Origin: JBCCMQ01 sp039026235
GTDB taxonomy: Bacteria; Pseudomonadota; Alphaproteobacteria; Rhodobacterales; Rhodobacteraceae
Direction: 5' to 3'
Assembly (NCBI GenBank): GCA_039026235.1
Contig: JBCCMQ010000001.1
Location: forward strand, 496,001-560,000
DNA length: 64,000 nt
The notes beneath the pieces were generated by a model that did not search any database, had not been told where the DNA came from, and was given only the letters and a program-made list of their open reading frames with translations. Shown in pieces: positions 43,168-51,996 of this stretch. Made by a program: the position numbers and the translations under genes. Each line of letters starts with the position of its first letter. The first letter of the stretch is position 1.

Positions 43168-44994
43168 CTAGCTGCCGCGGGTAGTGCGGCCGGGTTTGGA
43201 ACTTGGATCAAGCGGCACATAGCCTATGGTCTCTTGCCAATCCGCCCATGTCGTGTCGTAGGGCGGCTCACGAATTTCGTCGGTTTTCCAGTGCTCAAGC
43301 GGATGTTCGCCGCAGACCAGCGCGGCCGGTAAGATAACCGTGTCGTCACCCAAGGCCTGGGCGAGCGTTACGGGATCAAGATCCTTTAAGGCAGACAGAT
43401 CTGAGTTGGTGATCAACGCGCCGGTCAGGTCGCCGGGTGTCAACTCTGTGTCGGCATCGACCTCGATACTAATCAGTTGAGCGCCGGGCAGAGAGCTATT
43501 TTCCAATGAAGTGCCGGCAAGCTTGGCGCGGATGAAGCGTGCGTCTCTGCCTTCCAGAAAATCAAGGTTCGCCCAGGATAAGTCGCACTCCCAAAAGCTC
43601 GCTCGGGTCGCGTCCGAGGCGTGAAGTGTGGCATTTCGCAAGTTGGCTCTCGCGAAGCCTGCGCCTGCTGCATTGGCATCGACCAGCATTGCACCCACCA
43701 AATTTGCGGATCCAAAATTCGCCCGCGCCAGGGTCGCTTCGTAAAGTCGAGATCCGACCAGGCTCGCTCTTGCCAAGTTGCTGTCGGCCAGATCCACGGC
43801 TATAGCCCGGACACCGTCCAATATTGTGGACCTCAAAGAAGCACCGCTTAGCCCGGAGCTTTCAAGGTGAGCGCCGTCCAACCGCGACAAATCCAAAAGC
43901 GCGTTGTGAAGGTTGAGGCCACGGATGTCTGCGGCTTGAAGGTTTGTCGCACGAAGGTCCAACGTATAGCTCGCATTGAACCGGCCGCGCAAACGCTGTT
44001 CTTCTTCAATTTGCGCGCTGCTGCGCCGGCCAATGATTTCCAGCGCGATCTGGATGTCCGTGCGAAGGGTGGGAAGCGTTGGAACCCAATCTGTATACAG
44101 GCGCTTTGGTGTCAGCTCACCGGGCTTCCAGTTCCACGGGTTTGCCGCGCGGTAGTCGTCATGCTGAAATATCTCTTCATCGGACAGTCCGGGGCCGTTT
44201 TCGTCCCCTTCTGCCAGCCTTTCGGCGATGCGGTGCGGGCTGTCGATTGCCGTGCTCGCCGGGCTGTTTTCGCGGATATAGGCGCAAAGGATCTCCATGA
44301 TCTGAACATGGTCGCGCAGGCTGTCCTGGGCGATACGTTCCAGCGCATAAAGCGCTCCGATGCGGACCTCGATATTGGGAACGGTCAGTTCCTCCATCAA
44401 AGGGTTCTTGAAATTCAGCGCCCCCTTGGCATCTTCCTCATACTGGAGTTTGCCGGCGCGGTTCCGGCGCTGGCGCTTGACCGACTTTTCGGCGCCAAGG
44501 CCCGCGACAGCGGTGTTTATCCGGTCGGTGATCAACCCCTCTTCGCTGGCGCTGGTGGTGCGTTCATTGATCCAGACGCGGACCAGTTGAAAAATCAGCG
44601 TGGCCGCTGCGGCAATCGCACCGAGCAGAACCGCCGTCGCCGTGGCGATATTGCGGATGTCTGCTGCGTCCGTCGCGGCCCCCGCCGCGGTGGCCAGCCG
44701 CAGGCGGTCGACAAGGCGCGCCACGATGATCCCGATTTCAATCAGATAGAAGACCGCCGCACCAAGGCCCAACAAAATGCCGGCGCCCAGCATGACCTTC
44801 CAATAGTGTCGTCGCAGCCATGGCCCGGGGCGAAGATCGATCGTTGTATAATATGCCCGACCCACGACCGAACGGACTGCCCCGGCGCCCCGCAAAAGCG
44901 GACGGCGCAGAACGACGGCCAGGGCCAGGGCAATTGTTGCGCCAAACGCCCACAGCGCTATTGGATCGGACAAAACCTTAACTATCTCAGACAT
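43168..44994 (-). CDS. Membrane-anchored pentapeptide-repeat protein
   Basis: The 608 residues are arranged as three hydrophobic segments (about 13-30, 68-93 and 118-138), a soluble helical domain (about 145-330) and a pentapeptide-repeat right-handed beta-helix (about 346-510; A(D/N)Lxx-type units such as DLADSNLARASLVGSRLYEA). A Pro/Trp-containing tail (WADWQETIGYVPLD) closes it. The helical domain contains VRIGALYALERIAQDSLRDH, a block that I recall recurring in bacterial membrane proteins with pentapeptide repeats. Function is unknown. The start ATG at 44994 begins MSEIVKVLSDP. It faces yajC divergently. Confidence 0.82.
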   Translation of the reverse strand: MSEIVKVLSDPIALWAFGATIALALAVVLRRPLLRGAGAVRSVVGRAYYTTIDLRPGPWLRRHYWKVMLGAGILLGLGAAVFYLIEIGIIVARLVDRLRLATAAGAATDAADIRNIATATAVLLGAIAAAATLIFQLVRVWINERTTSASEEGLITDRINTAVAGLGAEKSVKRQRRNRAGKLQYEEDAKGALNFKNPLMEELTVPNIEVRIGALYALERIAQDSLRDHVQIMEILCAYIRENSPASTAIDSPHRIAERLAEGDENGPGLSDEEIFQHDDYRAANPWNWKPGELTPKRLYTDWVPTLPTLRTDIQIALEIIGRRSSAQIEEEQRLRGRFNASYTLDLRATNLQAADIRGLNLHNALLDLSRLDGAHLESSGLSGASLRSTILDGVRAIAVDLADSNLARASLVGSRLYEATLARANFGSANLVGAMLVDANAAGAGFARANLRNATLHASDATRASFWECDLSWANLDFLEGRDARFIRAKLAGTSLENSSLPGAQLISIEVDADTELTPGDLTGALITNSDLSALKDLDPVTLAQALGDDTVILPAALVCGEHPLEHWKTDEIREPPYDTTWADWQETIGYVPLDPSSKPGRTTRGS

Positions 44995-45081
44995 GAAAAT
45001 TCGTCCCCGTCCGACGTACCTTGACGCGGGGTGTTCGCCTTGCCAACCCCAGGGTGCGCTTATAGGGTGCGCGCCAATTCG

Positions 45082-45099
45082 GGCGGGGCACGCCCCGCC
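45082..45099 (+). promoter_or_regulatory. GC-rich palindrome in the yajC leader
   Basis: GGCGGGGC-ac-GCCCCGCC is a perfect palindrome ending 20 bases before the yajC ATG, just upstream of its AAGGA ribosome-binding site. As RNA it forms a 7-bp stem with a CACG loop. TTGCCA (45040-45045) and TATAGG (45061-45066) upstream form a possible promoter with a short 15-base spacer. The palindrome could be a protein-binding site or a leader hairpin. Confidence 0.45.
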
Positions 45100-45119
45100 A
45101 TAGAAAGAAGGATACCCCC

Positions 45120-45446
45120 ATGTTCGCAACCCCTGCGTTCGCGCAAGCCGCCGGAGGCGCCGGCAGCGCATTTGCGAGCTTTGTGCCGCTGATCTTGATC
45201 TTTGCGATCATGTATTTTCTGCTGATCCGTCCGCAGCAGAAGAAGGTCAAAGAGCATGCGGCGATGGTTGCGGCGCTGCGGCGTGGTGATCAGGTGGTCA
45301 CCCAGGGCGGGTTGATCGGCAAGGTAACCAAGGTCAAGGAAGGCGAGAACGAGCTGGAGGTCGAACTGGCCGACGGCGTGCGTGTGCGCGTCGTCCAGAA
45401 CACCGTCGCCCAGGTGGTGTCAAAAACCGAACCGGCCAAGGGCTAG
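45120..45446 (+). CDS. yajC: Sec translocon accessory protein YajC
   Basis: The 108-residue single-span protein has a transmembrane helix at about 21-37 (FVPLILIFAIMYFLLIRPQQ) followed by the family motif KKVKEHAAMVAALRRGDQVV. YajC associates with SecD-SecF at the inner membrane. AAGGA precedes the ATG. First gene of yajC-secD-secF, with a 9-base gap to secD. Confidence 0.95.
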   Translation: MFATPAFAQAAGGAGSAFASFVPLILIFAIMYFLLIRPQQKKVKEHAAMVAALRRGDQVVTQGGLIGKVTKVKEGENELEVELADGVRVRVVQNTVAQVVSKTEPAKG

Positions 45447-45455
45447 CGCCGCCTG

Positions 45456-47123
45456 ATGCTGCAGTTTGAGCTTTGGAAGCGGGTACTGATTTGGGGTGTG
45501 GCGGCGGTTGGCCTTCTCTTCGCCATGCCAAACACCATGTACAGCCGCGTCGAACAGCACAACGATGCGGTGGTCGCGATTGAGGCGAACTCCGGTATCG
45601 GCACACCCGAACAGTTAGAGGCGGTCGCAGGCTGGCCGGGCTGGTTGCCCGGAACGCTGGTCAACCTTGGTCTCGATCTGCGCGGCGGCGCCCATCTCTT
45701 GGCCGAAGTCCAGTTGGAGGACGTCTATGCCGACCGCATGGAGAACCTGTGGTCGGAAGTGCGCGACGCCTTGCGCGACGAACGTGCCACGGTCGGCACC
45801 ATCCGCCGTCAGGACAGCGCCGTCGACATCCTGCGCGTTCGTATCAGCCAACCCGAAGGCATGTCCCGGGCGCTTGAGGTGGTGCGCGCGCTGTCGCAGC
45901 CCATCGTCAGCCTGACCGGCGTTGGACAGTCCACGCTGGACATCTCGGCCGCGGGCGATGTTCTGACCATCGCGCTGTCCGAAGCCGAACGCGCGGCCAC
46001 CGATGACCGGACCATGGCGCAGTCGGTTGAAATCATCCGTCGCCGCGTTGATGAGGTCGGGACGCGAGAGCCGACCATCCAGCGCCAGGGTGAAAGGCGC
46101 ATCCTGATCCAGGTCCCCGGCATCGGGTCGGCCAGTGAACTGAAAGGGCTGATCGGCACCACGGCGAAACTGACGTTCCATCCGGTGGTCAATCAGACCG
46201 GCGACGGCAGCCAGGATCCGGGTCCCCGCAACGTGATCTATCCGTCGCTCGATGAAGAGGGCATCTTCTACGTTTTGGAGCAGTCACCGGTCGTGTCGGG
46301 CGAAGATCTGGTGGACGCGCAGCCGAGCTTTGACCAGAACGGCCTGCCAGCGGTCAATTTCCGCTTCAATCCGACCGGGGCGCGGCAATTCGGCGACTAT
46401 ACGGCCGAAAACATCGGCAGCCCTTTTGCCATTGTGCTGGACGAAGAAGTGATCAGCGCCCCGGTGATCCAAAGCCATATTCCCGGCGGGTCCGGCATCA
46501 TCACCGGAAACTTCACCATCGAGGGATCAACGAATCTTGCGGTGCTCTTGCGCGCAGGTGCCTTGCCGGCCGAGATGACGTTTCTTGAGGAACGGACAAT
46601 CGGACCAGAGCTTGGCCAAGATTCCATCGATGCCGGGCGCATCGCCTGTATCATCGCCTTTGCCGCCGTTCTGGTCTTTATGGCGCTGAGTTACGGCTGG
46701 TTCGGCCTGATCGCCAACGTTGCGCTGATCATGAACGTCGGCATGATCTTCGGCCTTCTCAGCATGATCAGTGCAACGCTGACCTTGCCGGGCATCGCCG
46801 GGATCGTTCTGACTATCGGCATGGCAGTCGACGCCAACGTGCTGATTTTTGAGCGAATACGCGAAGAACTGAAGACTGCAAAGGGCCCCGCGCGGGCCAT
46901 TGAGCTGGGCTATGAAAAGGCCCTATCGGCCATTCTGGACGCCAACATAACCACTTTCATCACCGCCACGATCCTTTTCGCCATGGGCTCTGGCCCGGTC
47001 CGCGGTTTCGCCATCACCCTGGCGCTGGGAATTCTGACCTCGGTCTTCACGGCGATCTATGTCACCCGTTTGATGATCGTCATGTGGTTTGAACGTCGCC
47101 GCCCCAGGAAGATCGAGGTTTAA
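45456..47123 (+). CDS. secD: Protein translocase subunit SecD
   Basis: The 555-residue polytopic protein has the first helix at the N terminus (WGVAAVGLLFAMPN) and the D1 motif NLGLDLRGGAHLLAEV. The large periplasmic domain ends at about 360, and five further helices include GIVLTIGMAVDANVLIFERI, the RND-type TM4 with conserved Asp. SecD and SecF use proton motive force to pull substrates across the membrane. Followed by secF with a 1-base gap. Confidence 0.96.
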   Translation: MLQFELWKRVLIWGVAAVGLLFAMPNTMYSRVEQHNDAVVAIEANSGIGTPEQLEAVAGWPGWLPGTLVNLGLDLRGGAHLLAEVQLEDVYADRMENLWSEVRDALRDERATVGTIRRQDSAVDILRVRISQPEGMSRALEVVRALSQPIVSLTGVGQSTLDISAAGDVLTIALSEAERAATDDRTMAQSVEIIRRRVDEVGTREPTIQRQGERRILIQVPGIGSASELKGLIGTTAKLTFHPVVNQTGDGSQDPGPRNVIYPSLDEEGIFYVLEQSPVVSGEDLVDAQPSFDQNGLPAVNFRFNPTGARQFGDYTAENIGSPFAIVLDEEVISAPVIQSHIPGGSGIITGNFTIEGSTNLAVLLRAGALPAEMTFLEERTIGPELGQDSIDAGRIACIIAFAAVLVFMALSYGWFGLIANVALIMNVGMIFGLLSMISATLTLPGIAGIVLTIGMAVDANVLIFERIREELKTAKGPARAIELGYEKALSAILDANITTFITATILFAMGSGPVRGFAITLALGILTSVFTAIYVTRLMIVMWFERRRPRKIEV

Positions 47124-47124
47124 G

Positions 47125-48093
47125 ATGCGCCTGAGACTCGTCCCGTCCGAGACCAGCTGGGATTTCTTCAGCCGAGCCCGCCTGACGCTGGGACTGTCGG
47201 CGCTTTTGATGGTCATCGCCTTTGGCAGTTTCCTGATCCAGGGTCTGAATTTTGGCATCGATTTCCGGGGCGGCACGACGGTGCGGACCGAAGCGGTGCA
47301 GCCCGTCGATGTGGGTGCCTATCGCGACGCGATTGCGCCGTTGCAGCTGGGTGATGTGTCGATCACCGAGGTTTTCGATCCCAACTTTGAGGCCGACCAG
47401 AACGTCGCCATGATCCGCATTCAGGCCCAGGAGGGAGAGGAATCTGTAACGGCGGAACTGATCGAGGCGGTGCAGGCGGCCTTGAAGGAAGTCGACCCTT
47501 CGATGACGTTCCCATCGGTCGAATCCGTGGGGCCAAAAGTCTCCGGTGAACTGATTCAAACGGCCGCCATTGCGGTCGTTCTCGCCATCGCGGCTGTACT
47601 GGTCTACATCTGGCTGCGGTTCGAATGGCAATTTGCGCTCGGTGCCGTGGCGGCCTTGATCCACGATGTCATCCTGACCATTGGCGTCTTCTCTGAGCTG
47701 CAGATCCGTTTCGATCTGGCGATCATCGCGGCGCTTTTGACCATTGTCGGCTATTCGCTGAACGACACCGTTGTCGTGTTCGACCGGGTGCGCGAAAACC
47801 TCAGGAAATACAAGAAGAAGGACCTGAAACAGGTTCTGAACGTGTCGATCAACGAGACGCTGAGCCGGACGGTTGTGACCTCGGTCACCACACTCCTGGC
47901 GCTCATTTCGCTCTTTGTGCTGGGCGGCGATGTGATCCGGGGATTTGTCTTTGCGATGATTTGGGGCGTGATCGTAGGCACCTATTCATCGATCTTCGTG
48001 GCGTCCGCGATCCTGTTGCTGCTTGGCGTCAAACGGGACTGGTCGAAACCCGATGCAAATGCCGGCAACCAGTTTGGCGGTGCCAAGGTTTGA
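47125..48093 (+). CDS. secF: Protein translocase subunit SecF
   Basis: The 322-residue partner of SecD has the first helix SALLMVIAFGSFLIQGLNFG with the motif GIDFRGGTTV. A periplasmic domain is followed by helices including LLTIVGYSLNDTVVVFDRVR, which carries the conserved Asp, and ETLSRTVVTSVTTLL. The ATG at 47125 directly follows the secD stop. The gene is followed by a TauE-type permease and the Mth938-like gene. Confidence 0.96.
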   Translation: MRLRLVPSETSWDFFSRARLTLGLSALLMVIAFGSFLIQGLNFGIDFRGGTTVRTEAVQPVDVGAYRDAIAPLQLGDVSITEVFDPNFEADQNVAMIRIQAQEGEESVTAELIEAVQAALKEVDPSMTFPSVESVGPKVSGELIQTAAIAVVLAIAAVLVYIWLRFEWQFALGAVAALIHDVILTIGVFSELQIRFDLAIIAALLTIVGYSLNDTVVVFDRVRENLRKYKKKDLKQVLNVSINETLSRTVVTSVTTLLALISLFVLGGDVIRGFVFAMIWGVIVGTYSSIFVASAILLLLGVKRDWSKPDANAGNQFGGAKV

Positions 48094-48123
48094 CCGGCGC
48101 GCCGCCGGATGCCGGGTGGCGCC

Positions 48124-48867
48124 ATGATTGAAACGCTTCAGGCCATTCCGGGCCTTCCGGTTATCGCCTTGGCGGTCCTGGCTGCTGGGCTGGTTTACGG
48201 CTTTGCGGGATTTGGCGCGGCGCTGATCGTGATGCCGCTGGCAACGATCTATCTGGACCCACTGATTGTCATTGCCGCGTTTTCCTTGTCTGCGCTGTCA
48301 TCGCTCGTGACAGTTGTCCCCGGCGCCCTGCGTGACGCCCATATTCCAGCCGTTTCAACCATGGTGTTAACATCCTGGCTTGGCATACCTCTGGGTCTGT
48401 TCCTGTTGACGTCCGTCGACGTCACGGCGGTCCGTTGGGCTGTATCGGCGATCGTGGCCGGTACGCTTGTGACCCTGATTGCGGGCTGGCGGTATCAGGG
48501 CAGTCCGGGGCCAAGGGCGTGGGTCGGTATCGGCGGCTTGGTCGGCGTCATGGGCGGCAGCACCGGACTGAATGGCCCGGCGCTTGCGCTTTTTCAACTC
48601 AGCGGTCCGGACGGCGCGGCGCAAAGCCGGGCAAACACGATTGTTGTCCTGACCCTGAACAGCTTGGCCATGATGCCGCTCATGGCGCTGCAGGGTCTTT
48701 TGACACGCGAAGCCTTGGTCCTAGGCGCTGCGCTTTTTCCTGTCTACGCCTGTGGCACATGGGTTGGAAAGCAATTGTTTAACCCCGCACGCGTTGGCCT
48801 TTATCGCCGAACGGCTTATACGATCATCGCAGCCGCCGCCGTTGTGGGCCTGCCGATCTGGAATTGA
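48124..48867 (+). CDS. Sulfite exporter TauE/SafE-family permease
   Basis: The 247-residue integral membrane protein has about eight helices. The first (ALAVLAAGLVYGFAGFGAAL) and the mid-protein GVMGGSTGLNGPALALFQL are the two halves of the TauE repeat. The family exports or imports small sulfur- or carboxyl-containing anions; the substrate cannot be told from sequence. It lies 30 bases after secF and 3 bases before the Mth938-like gene, so it is probably in the same transcript, with no known functional link. Confidence 0.85.
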   Translation: MIETLQAIPGLPVIALAVLAAGLVYGFAGFGAALIVMPLATIYLDPLIVIAAFSLSALSSLVTVVPGALRDAHIPAVSTMVLTSWLGIPLGLFLLTSVDVTAVRWAVSAIVAGTLVTLIAGWRYQGSPGPRAWVGIGGLVGVMGGSTGLNGPALALFQLSGPDGAAQSRANTIVVLTLNSLAMMPLMALQGLLTREALVLGAALFPVYACGTWVGKQLFNPARVGLYRRTAYTIIAAAAVVGLPIWN

Positions 48868-48870
48868 ACC

Positions 48871-49224
48871 ATGCGCCTGAACGAGATCAGTTATACCGAC
48901 GCCCCGCCGATTGACGGCTACGGCCCCGGGTTCTTTCGGATTGGTGGCGTTGTCCGCCAGGGCCCGCAGGTTCTGCTGCCCACGGGCGTGTCTGGCTGGG
49001 GCGGGTACGGCGACATTCAGGTCCTGCGGGATGCGATACCGGACATCGACGTACTTTTCATAGGCACCGGTTCTGAAACGGCTCATATTCCCAGTGAGTT
49101 CCGGGGTGCTCTTGAGGTATTGGGCCTCGGGGTCGAGGCGATGGCCACCCCGCCGGCCTGCCGGACCTATAACATACTTCTTAGCGAAGGCCGCCGGATC
49201 GGGGCCGCGCTGTTGACGGTATAG
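48871..49224 (+). CDS. Mth938-like domain protein
   Basis: The 117-residue single-domain protein (DUF498/NDUFAF3 family) has GPGFFRIGGVVRQGPQVLLP (18-37) and DVLFIGTGSETAHIP (60-74). The mitochondrial relative NDUFAF3 helps assemble respiratory complex I; bacterial versions are uncharacterised. It lies between the sec and ccm genes, an arrangement I recall from other Rhodobacterales. The GTG start of ccmA follows after 10 bases. Confidence 0.88.
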   Translation: MRLNEISYTDAPPIDGYGPGFFRIGGVVRQGPQVLLPTGVSGWGGYGDIQVLRDAIPDIDVLFIGTGSETAHIPSEFRGALEVLGLGVEAMATPPACRTYNILLSEGRRIGAALLTV

Positions 49225-49234
49225 GCGCCCGCCC

Positions 49235-49852
49235 GTGACCCTTCGCGTTTCCGCATTGAACTGCATGCGCGGCGACCTTCCGGTTCTGTCCGACGTCACA
49301 TTCGGCGTAACGCCCGGCCAGGCGCTTGCCCTGACCGGTCCGAACGGTGTTGGAAAGACGACACTTTTGCGCACGCTCGTGGGCCTGCAACCCAGCGACG
49401 GCGGTTCGATATCTCTTGCGGCCGATCAGTTTGCCTATTGCGGCCATGCCAATGCCGTCAAATCCGCTTTGACCGTTCACGAAAACCTGTCCTTCTGGGC
49501 CGCGGTCTACGGGACCGAACTGCGCGACAGCGTGTTGGTTTCACTTAACCTTGCTTCGCTTAGGGACCGGTTGGCCGCCCATTTGTCGTCTGGGCAGCTG
49601 CGCCGCCTTGGTCTGGCCCGTATAGCCCTTTCTGCACGACCCGTTTGGGCCCTGGACGAACCGACGGTCGGTTTGGATGACGCCAGCCGCGGCTTGCTGG
49701 ACGCGATGATCGGGGATCACTTGGCCAAGGGTGGCATGGCGGTCATTGCCACCCATGCTGAGATTGCAGTTGCCGCGGATGTCTTGGATGTATCCCGGTT
49801 TCAGGCGGAACCGCCGCGCCGAATGTCCGAATTTGACGAGGCATTCGTTTGA
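49235..49852 (+). CDS. ccmA: Haem-exporter ATPase CcmA
   Basis: The 205-residue ABC ATPase has Walker A TGPNGVGKTT near residues 35-44 and the signature LSSGQLRRLGLARI, a slightly altered C-loop (SSGQ) usual for CcmA. Walker B is VWALDEPTVGLDD. With CcmB, CcmC and CcmD it releases haem-charged CcmE for cytochrome c maturation. The start is GTG. The stop overlaps the ccmB TTG start. Confidence 0.94.
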   Translation: MTLRVSALNCMRGDLPVLSDVTFGVTPGQALALTGPNGVGKTTLLRTLVGLQPSDGGSISLAADQFAYCGHANAVKSALTVHENLSFWAAVYGTELRDSVLVSLNLASLRDRLAAHLSSGQLRRLGLARIALSARPVWALDEPTVGLDDASRGLLDAMIGDHLAKGGMAVIATHAEIAVAADVLDVSRFQAEPPRRMSEFDEAFV

Positions 49853-50505
49853 AGGCGCTGTTGCTGCGGGACCTGCAGATCGCCCTGCGCGCTGGCGGAG
49901 GCTTTGGACATGGTGTCGCCTTCTTTCTGATCGTCTGCACGCTGGTTCCCTTCGGTGTCGGACCCGATACGGCAGTACTCGGCCGGATTGCGCCCGGCAT
50001 TCTCTGGCTTGGCGCGCTTCTGGCCTGCCTTTTGTCGCTGGATCGGGTGTTTTCGCGTGACTTTGACGATGGCACGCTTGATGCGCTGGTCACCGCACCG
50101 CTGCCCATGGAGGCCGTTGTGCTGGCCAAGGCGGGTGCGCACTGGATCACCTCGGCCCTGCCGCTGGTCGTTGTGGCGCCGGTTCTGGGCGTGCTTCTCA
50201 ATCTGGCGCCCGCCACTTTGCCCATCGTGATCTTAAGCCTGCTGATCGGCACCCCAGCGCTGTCGATGATCGGCGCCTTTGGCGCAGCGCTGACACTGGG
50301 ACACAGGCGCGGCGGACTTCTTCTGTCGCTTCTCGTCCTGCCACTTTACGTGCCGACCCTGATTTTCGGCGCAGTCGCCGTGGCCCGCTTTGGGTCGAGC
50401 GCATCTGTCACCACCCCAATCCTTCTTTTGGCGGGTCTGACGCTTGCGTGTTGGGCAATTCTGCCATTTGCGGCCGCTGCGGCGATCCGCGTCAATTTAC
50501 GATGA
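49849..50505 (+). CDS. ccmB: Haem-exporter permease CcmB
   Basis: The 218-residue permease has six hydrophobic segments, with RDLQIALRAGGG at the start, DDGTLDALVTAPLPMEAVVL in the first loop and GHRRGGLLLSLLVLPLYVP in the middle, all family-typical. It uses a TTG start overlapping the ccmA stop (TTGA), implying coupled translation. Six-helix length is normal. Confidence 0.93.
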   Translation: MKALLLRDLQIALRAGGGFGHGVAFFLIVCTLVPFGVGPDTAVLGRIAPGILWLGALLACLLSLDRVFSRDFDDGTLDALVTAPLPMEAVVLAKAGAHWITSALPLVVVAPVLGVLLNLAPATLPIVILSLLIGTPALSMIGAFGAALTLGHRRGGLLLSLLVLPLYVPTLIFGAVAVARFGSSASVTTPILLLAGLTLACWAILPFAAAAAIRVNLR

Positions 50506-50549
50506 CGATCTGGGTTGTTATCTGAGCCATGAAAGGAGACCCTTTGTAC

Positions 50550-51287
50550 ATGTCCGGCACTTCGCTTTGGCGATACGCCAATCCCCAGCAATTCATGGCC
50601 CTATCCGCACGTCTGCTGCCAACCTGCGCGGTTCTGGCCGGGCTTTGCATTGCTTGCGGCCTGCTCTGGGGGTTTTTCCTGACGCCGGATGATTTTCGCC
50701 AGGGGTCAACAGTCAAGATCATCTATTTGCATGTGCCCAGCGCACTGATGGCCATCAACGGCTGGCTGATGATGCTGGTCGCCTCGCTTATCTGGCTGGT
50801 GCGCCGTCATCACGTCAGTGCGCTTGCCGCTAAGGCGGCGGCGCCCGTGGGTCTTACCATGACACTGATTGCGCTCGCCACCGGGGCGATCTGGGGACAG
50901 CCCATGTGGGGCACCTGGTGGGCCTGGGAACCCCGGCTGACCAGCTTCTTGACGCTGTTCCTGTTTTACATCGGGTACATCGCACTATGGGCGACCCATC
51001 CAAACAAGGATACCGCAGCCGATCTGACCAGCATCCTGTGCCTGGTGGGATCGGTCTTCGCCGTTCTGAGCCGATACGCCGTCAATTTCTGGAGCCAGGG
51101 CCTGCACCAGGGCGCCACGCTCAGCCTTGACCAGGAAACCAATATTGCGGACGTCTTTTACTATCCGCTGCTGGTCTCAATCGCAGGCTTTGTTCTTTTG
51201 TTCATTGCGCTGGTTCTGGCTGGCACGCGCACCGAGATCAGGGCGCGGCGTCTTGCGGCGCTCGTCGCCCGGAGGCAACTGGCATGA
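50550..51287 (+). CDS. ccmC: Haem-handling protein CcmC
   Basis: The 245-residue membrane protein has six helices, and the tryptophan-rich haem-binding motif WGTWWAWEPRLTS near residue 120. His in LHVPSA before it and HQGATLS after it are the conserved external haem ligands. CcmC forms the holo-CcmE complex. The start at 50550 is chosen by family length; ATG 50529 and TTG 50544 are alternatives, and the AAGGAG at 50532-50537 suits TTG 50544 best. The stop overlaps ccmD. Confidence 0.93.
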   Translation: MSGTSLWRYANPQQFMALSARLLPTCAVLAGLCIACGLLWGFFLTPDDFRQGSTVKIIYLHVPSALMAINGWLMMLVASLIWLVRRHHVSALAAKAAAPVGLTMTLIALATGAIWGQPMWGTWWAWEPRLTSFLTLFLFYIGYIALWATHPNKDTAADLTSILCLVGSVFAVLSRYAVNFWSQGLHQGATLSLDQETNIADVFYYPLLVSIAGFVLLFIALVLAGTRTEIRARRLAALVARRQLA

Positions 51288-51442
51288 TGCCGGATCTGGG
51301 CTCATATGGAGCTGAGGTGCTTTCCGCCTACGCGGTTTCGCTGGTGCTGCTCGCTCTGATTGTGCTCATCGTCGTCCTGCGCGGCCGCTGGGTTCTGAAA
51401 GCGCTTCGCCAAGTCGAAGACGAGTTGGAAACCGATGGCTAA
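51284..51442 (+). CDS. ccmD: Haem exporter protein CcmD
   Basis: This small gene encodes 52 residues: a short N terminus (MMPDLGSYGAEVLSAYA), one transmembrane helix (VSLVLLALIVLIVVLRGRWV) and a charged cytoplasmic tail (LRQVEDELETDG). CcmD holds the CcmABC complex and CcmE together. The start overlaps the ccmC stop (ATGA); a second ATG at 51287 would also serve. The end overlaps ccmG by 8 bases. Position and composition identify it. Confidence 0.88.
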   Translation: MMPDLGSYGAEVLSAYAVSLVLLALIVLIVVLRGRWVLKALRQVEDELETDG

Positions 51443-51974
51443 AGTATCTGCTTTTGTAATCGCGCCACCGGTCATATTCGCGGCGCTCGCCGCGGTCTTC
51501 TTCATCGGCATGCAACGTGAAGACCCGGATGGCCTGCCATCGGCCCTGATCGGTCAAGGTGCACCTGCTTTGAATGGTGATGCGCTGGGCGCGTACCCTC
51601 CGGTTTCGCCCGACGCGTTTGCCGATGGCACAGTGAAATTGGTCAACTTCTGGGCCAGCTGGTGCCCGCCCTGCCGGGCTGAGCACCCAAACCTGATGAC
51701 CCTGGCCGAAGAGATACCGATCTACGGCGTTAACAAAAGCGACCGGCCGCAAGATGCCGAGGCCTTTCTGGCCGAACTCGGAAACCCCTATCTCGCCATT
51801 GCTGCCGATCGAAACGGACGACAGGCAATCGACTGGGGTGTTTACGGGCTGCCTGAAACATTCGTGCTGGACGGGCAGGGCCGCGTGGTCTACCGCCACG
51901 CCGGGCCTGTCACCCGCCGCATCATGGACGAAAAGATCCGGCCCGCTATCGCCTTGGTGTCACCCGGATCCTAA
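51435..51974 (+). CDS. ccmG: Thiol:disulfide interchange protein CcmG (DsbE)
   Basis: The 179-residue thioredoxin-fold protein is anchored by one N-terminal helix (VIAPPVIFAALAAVFFIG). The active site is FWASWCPPC (72-80) with Cys77 and Cys80. GLPETFVLDGQGRVV holds the cis-proline. CcmG reduces apocytochrome c cysteines in the periplasm before haem attachment. Last gene of ccmABCDG; ccmE, ccmF and ccmH are not in the window. Confidence 0.94.
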   Translation: MAKVSAFVIAPPVIFAALAAVFFIGMQREDPDGLPSALIGQGAPALNGDALGAYPPVSPDAFADGTVKLVNFWASWCPPCRAEHPNLMTLAEEIPIYGVNKSDRPQDAEAFLAELGNPYLAIAADRNGRQAIDWGVYGLPETFVLDGQGRVVYRHAGPVTRRIMDEKIRPAIALVSPGS

Positions 51975-51996
51975 GGCGCGGGCCGATCTCAGCGGC

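Noticed and set aside
43867..45024. A 385-codon open frame on the plus strand
   Set aside because: It lies opposite the pentapeptide-repeat gene, which has coherent membrane segments and repeats; the plus-strand translation does not.
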